25,698 nt of DNA from CAZNYG01 sp964577205. GTDB lineage: Bacteria; Elusimicrobiota; Endomicrobiia; Endomicrobiales; CAIRNS01. Where the stretch lies: contig CAZNYG010000030.1 in the NCBI GenBank assembly GCA_964577205.1, positions 1 to 25,698 on the forward strand. Reading direction: 5' to 3'. This document shows, piece by piece, positions 15,189 through 23,019 of the stretch; positions within the stretch are counted from its first letter, which is position 1; the number at the start of each line of letters is the position of its first letter. The notes beneath the pieces were generated by a model. It did no database searches. It was given only the letters and a program-made list of their open reading frames with translations, and was not told the origin of the DNA. Made by a program: the position numbers and the translations under genes.

Positions 15189-17555
15189 TTATTTGCGGAC
15201 AATACTCAGTTTCAAGACCTCGTCCATCGTGCTGACCGGCACCATTTTTACTTTCTTGAGAATATCGGCGGGGATATCGGCGAGATCCTTTTTATTGCCT
15301 TCCGGGAACAGCACCATGTTAATGCCTTCACGGTGTGCGGCGAGCACTTTTTCCTTCAGCCCGCCTATGGGGAGGACGCGCCCTCTTAAGGTTACCTCAC
15401 CGGTCATCGCGAGCCCTTTTTTCACCTGTTTGTTCATGGCTACCGACGCGAGCGCCGTAGCGATGGCGATACCCGCGCTGGGCCCGTCCTTGGGAACCGC
15501 GCCTTCAGGGACATGGATATGAAAATCCGTCGATTTGAAAAGGTTGCCCTGTATCTTCAACTGCTTAGCCTCGCTGCGAACGTAGGAAAGCGCCGCCTGA
15601 GCGGACTCCTTCATGACATCTCCGAGTTTACCCGTCAGGCTCAGCATGCCTTTTCCGTTCATGCGGTTGACCTCGATGGTCAGGGTCTCGCCGCCGACTT
15701 CGGTCCATGCCAGGCCGGTCGTCACGCCTATATCGTTCTGCGCGATCTTTTCGCGTTCGTACTGGGGAATGCCGAGATATTTTTGCAATTCCGCCGGGGT
15801 CACGCGTATGCTCTTTTTCTTCTTGTCCAGCGCCAGCGCCTTGGCCACTTTGCGGCACAGGTTCGCCATCTCGCGGTCAAGGTTCCGGACGCCCGCTTCG
15901 TGCGTGTAGTTCTTTATGACGCACTCTATGGTCTCCCGGGACACCGAAAGCTCCTTCGCGGAAAGTCCGTGCTCCTTAAGCTGTTTCGTCAAGAGGAAGT
16001 TTTCCGCGATCTTGACTTTTTCTTCGGTCGTATAGCCCGGGAACCGGATGATCTCCAGGCGGTCCAGCAGTGTGTTCGGGATATTGTACAGCGTGTTCGC
16101 CGTCGTGATGAACATCACCTTTGAAAGATCGAAATCGACGTCGAGGTAATGGTCGCCGAAGGCGTAATTCTGCTCGGGATCCAGCACTTCCAGCAGCGCG
16201 GCGGAGGGATCCCCCCGCCAGTCGGTGCCCATCTTGTCTATTTCGTCAAGTATGAACACCGGGTTGTTGGATTTCGCTTTGCGCATGGACTGGATTATAC
16301 GGCCCGGCAGAGCGCCGATGTACGTGCGCCGGTGGCCGCGGATCTCCGCCTCGTCACGGACGCCGCCCATGGAAATGCGGACGAAATTGCGGCCAAGGCT
16401 GCGGGCGACGGATTTCGCGATCGACGTTTTCCCCACGCCCGGAGGCCCGATGAAGCAAAGGATCGGCCCCTTTATCTTCTGTACCCGTTGAAGCACCGCA
16501 AGGTATTCGAGTACACGTTCCTTTACCTTGTCCAGCCCGAAATGATCCTCGTCCAGTATCTTCTTAGCACGGATCAGGTCAAGATTATCCTTCGTGCTTT
16601 CCGACCAGGGAAGCGCGATAAGCCAGTCAATGAACGTCCGCACGACGGTCGCCTCAGGGGAGAACGGCATCATCTTTTCAAGGCGGGCGATCTCTTTTTC
16701 AGCCGTCTCCAGCGCTTCCTTCGACATCTTCGCGGCTTTTACCTTCTGCTTGAGCTCGTCAAGTTCCTTGGTATAATCGTCTTTCTGCCGGAGCTCTTTC
16801 TGGATGGCTTTCATCTGCTCCGTCAGATAGTATTCCTTCTGGGTCTTCTCTATCTGGCTGCGGACGCGGTTCTGGATCCGCCGCTCTATATTCAGTATCT
16901 CTATTTCGGTATTCAGCACCTGTATCAGCTTCTCGAGGCGTTCGGCCGGGTCGGCGGTCTCGAGGACCGATTGTTTGTCGCCTATCTTCACCAGCAGGTG
17001 CGACGCGACCGTGTCCGCCAGCCTGCCCGGATCCGTGATATTGCCCGAGGCGACCGATATCTCCATCGGAAGGCGCGGGTTCAGTTTGACATATTGTTCG
17101 AACAGCGTGTTCGACCGGCGCATGAGAGCTTCGATCTCAGCGTTCTTCTCGGAGACCTCGGCCAGCAGATTGAGGTCCACTTCAACGTAACCGCGGTTAC
17201 TGAGACGGAAATCCGTCCAGCGTGCGCGCTGCACCCCCTCGACCAGCACTTTCAGCGTTCCATCGGGCATTTTCAGCAGCTGCAGGACCTCGGACACCGT
17301 GCCTATGGGGTAGATATCGTCCGGGCTCGGGTCTTCGGTCTGGATATGCTTCTGCGCGACAAGGAACACGAGGCGGTGCGTCGCCATGGCTTCTTCCAGG
17401 GCGCGGATCGATTTTTCCCTCCCCACGGCAAGCGGGAGGACCATCGCCGGGAACACGACGATATCGCGCACCGGCAGCAGCGGAAGGCGCGCCGGTATAT
17501 TGAGAGGAGCCCCCTCTTTTTTGTCGGAACTCTGCATACGGTCAAGCTCGCTCAT
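15189..17555 (-). CDS. lon: ATP-dependent protease Lon (LonA)
   Basis: A 788-residue cytosolic AAA+ serine protease that degrades misfolded and regulatory proteins. Domain order: the LON substrate-binding domain (about 22-220, beginning LPLLPVRDIVVFP), a coiled-coil helical region (about 225-300), the AAA+ module with Walker A GPPGVGKT (370-377) and a Walker B ending FILDEIDK, and the C-terminal protease domain. The catalytic dyad is Ser693 (DGPSAG) and Lys736 (GGLKEK), 43 residues apart as in E. coli. No membrane segment is present, so it is LonA rather than LonB. The start ATG overlaps the clpX stop as ATGA, and a GGGAG site lies within the clpX tail, so translation is coupled. The aminotransferase follows after 21 bp. 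Confidence 0.98.
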   Translation of the reverse strand: MSELDRMQSSDKKEGAPLNIPARLPLLPVRDIVVFPAMVLPLAVGREKSIRALEEAMATHRLVFLVAQKHIQTEDPSPDDIYPIGTVSEVLQLLKMPDGTLKVLVEGVQRARWTDFRLSNRGYVEVDLNLLAEVSEKNAEIEALMRRSNTLFEQYVKLNPRLPMEISVASGNITDPGRLADTVASHLLVKIGDKQSVLETADPAERLEKLIQVLNTEIEILNIERRIQNRVRSQIEKTQKEYYLTEQMKAIQKELRQKDDYTKELDELKQKVKAAKMSKEALETAEKEIARLEKMMPFSPEATVVRTFIDWLIALPWSESTKDNLDLIRAKKILDEDHFGLDKVKERVLEYLAVLQRVQKIKGPILCFIGPPGVGKTSIAKSVARSLGRNFVRISMGGVRDEAEIRGHRRTYIGALPGRIIQSMRKAKSNNPVFILDEIDKMGTDWRGDPSAALLEVLDPEQNYAFGDHYLDVDFDLSKVMFITTANTLYNIPNTLLDRLEIIRFPGYTTEEKVKIAENFLLTKQLKEHGLSAKELSVSRETIECVIKNYTHEAGVRNLDREMANLCRKVAKALALDKKKKSIRVTPAELQKYLGIPQYEREKIAQNDIGVTTGLAWTEVGGETLTIEVNRMNGKGMLSLTGKLGDVMKESAQAALSYVRSEAKQLKIQGNLFKSTDFHIHVPEGAVPKDGPSAGIAIATALASVAMNKQVKKGLAMTGEVTLRGRVLPIGGLKEKVLAAHREGINMVLFPEGNKKDLADIPADILKKVKMVPVSTMDEVLKLSIVRK

Positions 17556-18820
17556 GCCGACTCCCTGTTAATTTGATTGCCATACGTCAGCTTCGGCGCC
17601 CGTTCGCCTCGCGCGACGGCAAGATCGACCGTGCACCGTTCAAGGTTTTTCTGTTCGGGCAGTTCGTACATAATGTCCATCAGAAGATGCTCCATTATCG
17701 CCCTCAGCCCTCTCGCTCCGGAACCGCGGGAAAGCGCCTGCCTTGCTATCTCGCGTAACGCGTCCTGCGTAAAGACCAGATCCACCCCTTCCAGGGAGAA
17801 CATCTTCTTGTATTGTTTGGCCAGAGCGTTCTTCGGCTGCGTCAGGATGCACACCAGGTCGCTTTCCGTCAATCTCTCAAGCGTCGTAACTACCGGGACG
17901 CGCCCGACAAATTCAGGAATAAGCCCGTATTTTATGAGATCTTCCGGCTGCACAGCCGCGAGGATCTGGTCCATGTTGAGTTCCCTGCGGCTGCGGACAT
18001 CGGAAATAAATCCGAGCTTCTTTTCGGCCAGCCGGTGCTCAATGACCTTTTCCAGCCCGTCGAAAGCGCCGCCGCAGATAAAGAGGATGTTCGTGGTATC
18101 GACGCGGATGTATTCCTGCTGCGGATGCTTGCGCCCGCCCTGCGGAGGGACGTTGGCGACAGTCCCTTCGAGTATCTTCAGCAGCGCCTGCTGGACACCT
18201 TCTCCCGAAACGTCGCGGGTGATCGAAGGGCTGTCCGCCTTGCGGGATATCTTATCGATCTCGTCTACGTAAATAATGCCTTTTTCGGCCTTCTTCACGT
18301 CGAAGGAGCAGTTCTGAAGCAGGCGAAGCAGGATGTTCTCTACATCTTCTCCGACATACCCGGCTTCCGTCAGCGTCGTCGCGTCAGCTATCGCGAACGG
18401 AACGTTAAGCATGCGGGCCAGCGTCTGCGCCATAAGGGTCTTTCCCGTGCCCGTAGGGCCTATGAAAAGGATATTCGATTTCTGAAGCTCGACTTCACCG
18501 TTGTTGGCGCGCGCTCCGGCCGCGCCGTATTCAAAGCGGCGGTAATGGTTGTATACGGCTACGGAAAGAGCTTTTTTCGCCCTTTCCTGGCCGACCACAT
18601 AATCGTCGAGTTTGCTTTTGATCTCTTTCGGTTTCGGCAGCGCTTTCGTGCCGCGCTGCGATTCCTCGACTTCGATGCGGTCAAGCAGGTCGACGGAACT
18701 GCGTACGCACTCCTCACAAATAAAGACGCCCTGCCCACCGATAAGGCGCAGCCCGTTCAACTTGCCCCGGTGGCAGAAAATACATGCCTGGTCTCCCCCG
18801 TGCGACTTGGATTCTGCCAT
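17552..18820 (-). CDS. clpX: ATP-dependent Clp protease ATP-binding subunit ClpX
   Basis: A 422-residue AAA+ unfoldase that delivers substrates to ClpP. The N-terminal zinc-binding domain has Cys13, Cys16, Cys35 and Cys38. The AAA+ module shows Walker A GPTGTGKT (121-128), the pore loop GYVG (154-157) and Walker B IIYVDEID (182-189). The loop that docks on ClpP reads KKLGFISD, with LGF where most ClpX have IGF. The ATG at 18820 is chosen for its AAAAGGGG ribosome binding site and direct start before the zinc finger; the frame extends to 18853 only into a repeat. It lies downstream of clpP across a large inverted octamer repeat and overlaps lon by 4 nt. Confidence 0.98.
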   Translation of the reverse strand: MAESKSHGGDQACIFCHRGKLNGLRLIGGQGVFICEECVRSSVDLLDRIEVEESQRGTKALPKPKEIKSKLDDYVVGQERAKKALSVAVYNHYRRFEYGAAGARANNGEVELQKSNILFIGPTGTGKTLMAQTLARMLNVPFAIADATTLTEAGYVGEDVENILLRLLQNCSFDVKKAEKGIIYVDEIDKISRKADSPSITRDVSGEGVQQALLKILEGTVANVPPQGGRKHPQQEYIRVDTTNILFICGGAFDGLEKVIEHRLAEKKLGFISDVRSRRELNMDQILAAVQPEDLIKYGLIPEFVGRVPVVTTLERLTESDLVCILTQPKNALAKQYKKMFSLEGVDLVFTQDALREIARQALSRGSGARGLRAIMEHLLMDIMYELPEQKNLERCTVDLAVARGERAPKLTYGNQINRESA

Positions 18821-18841
18821 AAATACCCCTTTTAAAATACT

Positions 18842-18962
18842 AACGGCGTTCATGAGTTGATGAGTTCATTGGTTCATGAGTTAACACCGAACGACCTGAC
18901 GCATTCAAGTTCATGTCGTTTACTCATGAACTCATCAACCCGTGAACTCATGAACGCCGTTC
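18842..18962. repeat. Inverted octamer repeat element between clpP and clpX (copy C)
   Basis: The left arm (18842-18883) reads AACGGC followed by GTTCATGA, GTTGATGA, GTTCATTG and GTTCATGA. The right arm (18920-18962) is its inverted counterpart, reading on the minus strand GAACGGC then GTTCATGA, GTTCACGG, GTTGATGA and GTTCATGA. About 37 nt of less regular sequence separates them. It fills the clpP-clpX gap completely, starting 3 bp after the clpP stop. In RNA the arms could form a long, imperfect hairpin. Confidence 0.85.
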
Positions 18963-18964
18963 TT

Positions 18965-19576
18965 TTATTTCACTCTGTGCTGAATGACTTCGTCGACGAT
19001 GCCGTACGTTTTGGCTTCTTCCGCGGACATGTAGTAATTGCGTTCCGTGTCCTGTCGCACTTTTTCTTTTGACTGGCCGGTATGATTTGCCAGGATCTCT
19101 ATGAGCTTATCCTTGGTTCCAAGGAGTTCGTTAGTCTCGATATGGATGTCGGTGACCGGGCCGGAAAGCCCTTCGCCATGGATCAGCGGCTGATGGATCA
19201 TGACGCGGGAATGAGGAAGCGCGTAGCGCCGGCCTTTGGTCCCCGCGGCGAGAAGCAGCGCTCCGAAAGACATCGCCATGCCCATGCAGATCGTCGTTAT
19301 GGGCGACTTGATGTACTGCATGGTATCGTACACGGCAAGGCCCGCCGTCACCATGCCTCCGGGTGAATTGATGTAGAGATTTATGTCTTTGTCGGGATCT
19401 TCGGCTTCGAGGTAAAGCAGCTGCGCTATGATGAGGTTGGCTGAATCGGTAGTCACGGCGCCGCCGTAACCTCCGACGAATATGATGCGGTCCTTCAGAA
19501 GGCGTGAATAAATGTCGTAACCGACCGCGGCTCCCTGGTTCCAGCGTTCTATAATGGTTGGCACAAGTCCAGACAT
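18965..19576 (-). CDS. clpP: ATP-dependent Clp protease proteolytic subunit ClpP
   Basis: A 203-residue serine peptidase that forms the ClpXP chamber. The catalytic triad is Ser103, His128 (SRVMIHQP) and Asp176 (QDTERN), with spacings close to E. coli ClpP. The nucleophile motif is unusual: GMAMSFGALLLAAG instead of the common GxAASMGA(L/V)LL. The handle region near 33-45 reads FVGGYGGAVTTDSANLI, also different from the usual FLG.....D..AN.I. The rest (LYLEAEDPDKDINLYINSPGG) is canonical. A GGGAG ribosome binding site precedes the ATG. It follows tig by 42 bp and precedes clpX, the standard tig-clpP-clpX order. Confidence 0.97.
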   Translation of the reverse strand: MSGLVPTIIERWNQGAAVGYDIYSRLLKDRIIFVGGYGGAVTTDSANLIIAQLLYLEAEDPDKDINLYINSPGGMVTAGLAVYDTMQYIKSPITTICMGMAMSFGALLLAAGTKGRRYALPHSRVMIHQPLIHGEGLSGPVTDIHIETNELLGTKDKLIEILANHTGQSKEKVRQDTERNYYMSAEEAKTYGIVDEVIQHRVK

Positions 19577-19618
19577 GGTTGTCTCCCATTTGAACCCGGA
19601 GACTGACCCCGGGCCGTT

Positions 19619-20941
19619 TCAGTCCTTTTCCGCTGTTTCTTTTCTTGTCTTTTCAGTTACTTTCGCGTTATCCAGGAGGAACTTGAAGAGTTTTTCTTCT
19701 TTCATGTTGCCCTTGATACTGCCCTTATGCTCTTCGAAATATTTCTCAGCGTCCTTTTCCCTGCCCGGATTCCCGGAACGTATTTTTTGACGCTCAGCCT
19801 CCAGTTCGTCCTCCGTGATCTCGATCTTTTCCGCTTCGGCGATCGCGTTCAGGACATACGACAGGCGGATATTGTTCTCGGCTTCCCCGCGGGTGGTTTC
19901 CTTCGCCTTTTCCATGTGTTTCCGGGCCTCGGGTTCGGGCAAGCCCTGCTGGCGCAGATAATTTTCCATGCGCTCAAGAAGGCTCTTCTCGCGTTCATCT
20001 ACCAGAGAAACGGGCACCGGGAAGCTGTTGGATCTCAGCAGGTATTCAATGATCTGTTTCTCGATCTCCTGGTTCTGGCGGCGCGTTTCTTCCGCTTCGA
20101 GGGACGCGCGCATCTTTTTCCGGAGCGCTTCAAGATCGTCGACGCCCATGTCCTTGGCGAAATCGTCGTCGAGAGCGGGGATCACCTTCTCTTTTATCCC
20201 CAGTACCTTGACGGTGAACGTGACGTTCTTTCCCGCGACCCGTTTGTTCTGGTGTTCGGCGGGGAACGGGACCGTTATCGAGCGTTCTTCATCCTTGCGC
20301 GCCCCGATCAGCCCTTCGCGCAGCCCCTGCAGCGTCTGTTCGGAAGAAAGGTCGATGAGGTAATCGCGCGCGCTTAGCTGTTCCAGTTTTTTCCCGTCGG
20401 CAGACGCGTCGTAATTGACGGTCACAAAACTGTCCTTGCCGGCGGCCTCCGCGGCGGATTCAGCGACGCGGGCATTGCGCTCGCGAAGAAGGTTCAGCAT
20501 TTTGACCACGCGCTCATCGGATACCGGGGAGATCTCCTTCGTGATCTTGATACCCTTGTAATCCTTCACCTTGAACTCGGGATGGCGCTCGGCGCTGAAC
20601 GTGTATGAGAACGGTTTATCGAAATCGAAATCCATTTCCTCGACGCGGGGCAGGTCAACCGGAGATATCCCCTGTTCTTTAAGGACGGCGAAAACGGTCG
20701 ACTGCACGAGGTTTTCCGCGACTTTTTCCCGCGCCGCGCCGGTATAATTCTTCCTGATCATGTCCATGGGAGCTTTTCCCTGACGGAATCCCGGGACACG
20801 GGCCGTTCTCAGTATGGCGTCGAACACGCTTGCCGTTTCTTTTTTTACGTCTTCCGCGGGGACTTCCACGCAGATGGTAACGGCGCACGGTTTGGTATCT
20901 TTAACGTTGATCTTGATGTCTTCCATTTTCGGAGATGCCAT
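19619..20941 (-). CDS. tig: Trigger factor (ribosome-associated chaperone, peptidyl-prolyl isomerase)
   Basis: A 440-residue protein of normal length. The N-terminal ribosome-binding domain carries the signature GFRQGK (51-56). A central FKBP-like PPIase domain runs about 160-245 (DSFVTVNYDASADGKKLEQ ... SITVPFPAEH). The C-terminal substrate-binding domain is helical and ends in a charged Lys/Glu-rich tail. It binds at the ribosome exit tunnel and shields nascent chains. The ATG at 20941 has a GGGAG site 10 nt upstream; an ATG five codons later is the alternative. It is the first protein gene after tRNA-Leu and tRNA-Lys(CTT), and probably shares their promoter at 21272-21300. Confidence 0.97.
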   Translation of the reverse strand: MASPKMEDIKINVKDTKPCAVTICVEVPAEDVKKETASVFDAILRTARVPGFRQGKAPMDMIRKNYTGAAREKVAENLVQSTVFAVLKEQGISPVDLPRVEEMDFDFDKPFSYTFSAERHPEFKVKDYKGIKITKEISPVSDERVVKMLNLLRERNARVAESAAEAAGKDSFVTVNYDASADGKKLEQLSARDYLIDLSSEQTLQGLREGLIGARKDEERSITVPFPAEHQNKRVAGKNVTFTVKVLGIKEKVIPALDDDFAKDMGVDDLEALRKKMRASLEAEETRRQNQEIEKQIIEYLLRSNSFPVPVSLVDEREKSLLERMENYLRQQGLPEPEARKHMEKAKETTRGEAENNIRLSYVLNAIAEAEKIEITEDELEAERQKIRSGNPGREKDAEKYFEEHKGSIKGNMKEEKLFKFLLDNAKVTEKTRKETAEKD

Positions 20942-20968
20942 GACGAATGTACTCCCTTTTCCTTTTTA

Positions 20969-21051
20969 TGCCGGGACGGAGACTTGAACTCCGACAGGTT
21001 TTCACCTACATGGTCCTAAGCCATGCGCGTCTGCCATTCCGCCATCCCGGC
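20969..21051 (-). tRNA. tRNA-Leu (anticodon TAG)
   Basis: A class II tRNA of 83 nt with acceptor GCCGGGA paired with TCCCGGC, anticodon loop CTTAGGA (TAG), an extended variable arm (TAGGTGAAAACCTG) and a T-arm with GTTCAAGTC. Discriminator A; CCA not encoded. It lies 8 nt after tRNA-Lys(CTT) and 27 bp before tig on the same strand. Confidence 0.97.
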
Positions 21052-21059
21052 TGTAAACG

Positions 21060-21132
21060 TGCACCGCAGAGGGATCGAACCTCTAACCTGACGATTAAGA
21101 GTCGCCTGCTCTACCAATTGAGCTAGCGGTGC
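21060..21132 (-). tRNA. tRNA-Lys (anticodon CTT)
   Basis: The acceptor GCACCGC pairs perfectly with GCGGTGC. The D-arm contains AGCTCAATTGGTAGAGC, the anticodon loop is CTCTTAA (CTT), and the T-arm contains GGTTCGATCC. Discriminator A; CCA not encoded. It is the first gene of the minus-strand transcription unit, with a leader of about 130 nt that contains a small hairpin (AGCAGT 21171-21176 with ACTGCT 21181-21186). Confidence 0.97.
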
Positions 21133-21271
21133 GTTAATACAATGCGGACAAGCGCGAAAACAGCGCGATCAGCAGTAAAAACTGCTCTTTAATAAAAGAA
21201 GCGCTGCCCGGGATCTGACTGGCGAGCAGCGACCGGAAGCGGCAGAAGCAGGCCGCATAAATGACGCACTA

Positions 21272-21300
21272 ATTCTAACAAACAAATGAAAGCAAGTCAA
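21272..21300 (-). promoter_or_regulatory. Sigma70-type promoter for tRNA-Lys-tRNA-Leu-tig-clpP-clpX-lon
   Basis: On the minus strand, TTGACT (21300-21295) and TAGAAT (21277-21272) are separated by 17 bp, close to consensus. The predicted start is near 21265. It is the only good promoter seen upstream of the tRNA pair, and the genes behind it are tightly spaced or overlapping down to lon. Confidence 0.8.
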
Positions 21301-21309
21301 GAATCGGGG

Positions 21310-21339
21310 TTGACTTGTTGAGCAACAATCACTTATAAT
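21310..21339 (+). promoter_or_regulatory. Sigma70-type promoter of the DNA glycosylase gene (leaderless)
   Basis: TTGACT (21310-21315), 18 bp, TATAAT (21334-21339). The ATG of the glycosylase begins 7 nt after the -10 box, at the expected transcription start, so the mRNA should have no 5' leader. The -35 box forms an inverted repeat with the -35 of the opposite promoter (AGTCAA, 9 nt, TTGACT), so the two promoters are back to back. Confidence 0.8.
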
Positions 21340-21345
21340 CTGTCC

Positions 21346-22053
21346 ATGAAGCTGAGAGAATTATCTTTTGAGCCCCTTGTTTGCGCCGTACCGGGCGCTG
21401 AACAGCGCATGACGAAACAATACCTCGTTGACTTCTGGCTCGCGACGCGGGAACTGATAGAAAAACGGCTGGACGATTTCCGCGCGGTCAACGACAGTGC
21501 CGACGATCACGCTCTTTTCTGCGAGCTGATGTTCTGCCTCTTCACCCCGCAGTCGAAAGCGGTTTCCTGCTGGGCGGCGGTGAGAGCCATCAGGGAAGAA
21601 AAGCTCGTAGTATCGGGCACCCGCGAAATGATAGCCGAAAAGATACACCGCCGCGTCCGTTTTCATCGCAACAAGTCGGGGTACGTCGTTGAGGCAAGGC
21701 AGAAATTCCTTGCAGAAGGCCGCGGTTCGCTGCGAGGCGTCCTGGATGGTTTTTCTTCTTCCCGCGAGGCGCGCGAATGGCTTGTAAAGAACGTTCGCGG
21801 GCTCGGCTACAAGGAAGCCAGCCATTTTCTCCGCAACATCGGGAGAGGCGGCGATATAGCGATCCTGGACAGGCACATCCTGAAGGGGTTGAAGGAACTG
21901 GGCGTGATCGCGGCTATCCCCGATACCCTTACGCCGCGCAAATATCTTGAGATCGAAAACAGGATGGCGTCCTTCTCCCGCTCCACGGGAATACCGATGG
22001 ACCACCTGGACCTTCTGTTCTGGTGCCGCAAGACGGGAGAGATATTCAAATAA
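21346..22053 (+). CDS. N-glycosylase/DNA lyase, Ogg2-type (8-oxoguanine repair)
   Basis: A 235-residue HhH-GPD superfamily base-excision enzyme. The helix-hairpin-helix and catalytic segment reads VRGLGYKEASHFLRN (150-164), with Lys156 as the nucleophile, followed by GRGGDIAILDRHIL with Asp175 as the conserved acid. This KxASxxLRN...D(x)AILDRHI pattern is that of the Ogg2 family, common in archaea and some bacteria, which removes 8-oxoguanine and cleaves the AP site. The N-terminal part (about 25-70) with LFCELMFCLFTPQSKA matches the family as well. No iron-sulfur cluster motif is present, which argues against endonuclease III/MutY. There is no ribosome binding site; the strong promoter places the transcript start at the ATG. 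It is monocistronic or followed by the rubredoxin fusion after 97 bp. Confidence 0.92.
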   Translation: MKLRELSFEPLVCAVPGAEQRMTKQYLVDFWLATRELIEKRLDDFRAVNDSADDHALFCELMFCLFTPQSKAVSCWAAVRAIREEKLVVSGTREMIAEKIHRRVRFHRNKSGYVVEARQKFLAEGRGSLRGVLDGFSSSREAREWLVKNVRGLGYKEASHFLRNIGRGGDIAILDRHILKGLKELGVIAAIPDTLTPRKYLEIENRMASFSRSTGIPMDHLDLLFWCRKTGEIFK

Positions 22054-22056
22054 AAA

Positions 22057-22135
22057 GCGTTCATTGGTTCATTAACAACAACATTGTTTATGCCTTTTAC
22101 CGATGAACAAATTTACAAATGAGCTAATGAACGCC
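22057..22135. repeat. Octamer repeat element (copy D)
   Basis: The left part reads GC then GTTCATTG (22059) and GTTCATTA (22067). The right part, on the minus strand, reads GGC then GTTCATTA, GCTCATTT and later GTTCATCG. Both ends carry the GCGTTC/GAACGC boundary, as in copy C. It lies between the glycosylase stop and the ribosome binding site of the next gene. Confidence 0.7.
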
Positions 22136-22150
22136 GTATAAGGAGATGTT

Positions 22151-22843
22151 ATGGACTTGTCGGCGTTGAGGGCTGTTCAGTACGGGATGTTCGTCGTTTC
22201 GTCGAGCGTTGACGGGAAATTGAACGGGCAGATCGCCAACACCGTGTTCCAGATATCCCCGGACCCGGCCACGGTCGCTGTCAGCATAAACAAGCAGAAC
22301 CTGACGCACGAGTATATCACCCGCAGCAAAGTCTTTGCCGTGACGGTCCTCTCCCGGGAAGCACCCATGGAGTTCATCGGGCTTTTCGGGTTCAAGTCCG
22401 GCAGGGATATCGACAAGTTCACGGGTATGGATTTCACGAATGGAGTGACCGGAGCCCCCATAGTCACGCGCCATGCCGTTTCAGTGATGGAAGCCGAAGT
22501 CGTCGCTCAGATCGACGTATTCACCCACACCGTTTTCATCGGTAAACTTGTCGACGCGAAAAGCATAAGCGGCGCGCCACCGATGACCTACGCTTTCTAT
22601 CATGAGATCAAGGGTGGCCGCACCCCGAAAACAGCCGCCACGTATCAGCCGTCGGAACAGAAACCCGTCAAGGAGGCAACAAAAATGAAAAAGTACACGT
22701 GCAACGTCTGCGGATATGTGTATGAACCTGAAAAAGGGGACCCGGACGCGGGGATCGCGCCGGGAACACCGTTCGAAAAACTTCCCGATAACTGGGTATG
22801 CCCGGTGTGCGGGGCCGGCAAATCGGAGTTTACTGCGGAATAA
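22151..22843 (+). CDS. Flavin reductase-rubredoxin fusion (high-molecular-weight rubredoxin type)
   Basis: A 230-residue protein in two parts. Residues 1 to about 160 form an FMN-binding flavin reductase (flavoredoxin-like) domain with DGKLNGQIANTVFQISPDP and later FGFKSGRDIDKF. Residues 179-230 are a complete rubredoxin with Fe ligands Cys184, Cys187, Cys217 and Cys220 (CNVCGYVYEPEKGDPDAG, WVCPVCGAG). Such fusions pass electrons from NAD(P)H, via FMN, to oxygen or peroxide reductases in anaerobes, so a role in oxidative-stress defence is likely by family knowledge. The ATG at 22151 has a good AAGGAG site. A second strong ribosome binding site precedes Met179, so free rubredoxin may be made too. 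The DNA glycosylase gene upstream fits an oxidative-damage theme. Confidence 0.93.
   Translation: MDLSALRAVQYGMFVVSSSVDGKLNGQIANTVFQISPDPATVAVSINKQNLTHEYITRSKVFAVTVLSREAPMEFIGLFGFKSGRDIDKFTGMDFTNGVTGAPIVTRHAVSVMEAEVVAQIDVFTHTVFIGKLVDAKSISGAPPMTYAFYHEIKGGRTPKTAATYQPSEQKPVKEATKMKKYTCNVCGYVYEPEKGDPDAGIAPGTPFEKLPDNWVCPVCGAGKSEFTAE
22670..22687 (+). promoter_or_regulatory. Internal ribosome binding site and start codon for stand-alone rubredoxin
   Basis: AAGGAGG (22670-22676), an 8-nt spacer, then an in-frame ATG (22685-22687) encoding Met179. Translation from here gives 52 residues starting MKKYTCNVCG, exactly the size and usual start of free rubredoxin. The site is a better Shine-Dalgarno match than most gene starts in this window. 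Confidence 0.7.
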
Positions 22844-22915
22844 TTGCAGCAGGCGACGCAGGACACTGGGCACTGGACACAGGATTAACAGCCCGGAACA
22901 ACAACTGCCGCTGTA

Positions 22916-23015
22916 GGGCGGGCTTCAGCCCGCCCGTCGGCATCATCGAATTAGTCGGGCAGGCGACGGCTTCAGCCGGCGCGTTTGATGCGACGCGCGG
23001 GCTTAAGCTCGCGCC
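22916..23015. repeat. Cluster of extragenic palindromes with TTCA/TTAA centres
   Basis: GGGCGGGC (22916), TTCA, GCCCGCCC (to 22935) is a perfect hairpin. It is followed by CGGC, TTCA, GCCG near 22967-22978 and by a near-perfect pair around GGCTTAAGCT near 22997-23014. The cluster lies between the rubredoxin fusion and the terminator. Style and composition resemble the hairpins at 1901-2063. Confidence 0.7.
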
Positions 23016-23019
23016 TTCC

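Noticed and set aside
16149..17576. A 475-codon plus-strand open frame opposite lon
   Set aside because: It is a shadow of Lon, with His/Phe/Arg-rich low-similarity translation and no ribosome binding site.
17813..18835. A 340-codon plus-strand open frame opposite clpX
   Set aside because: Antisense shadow of ClpX, which has complete zinc-finger and AAA+ motifs.
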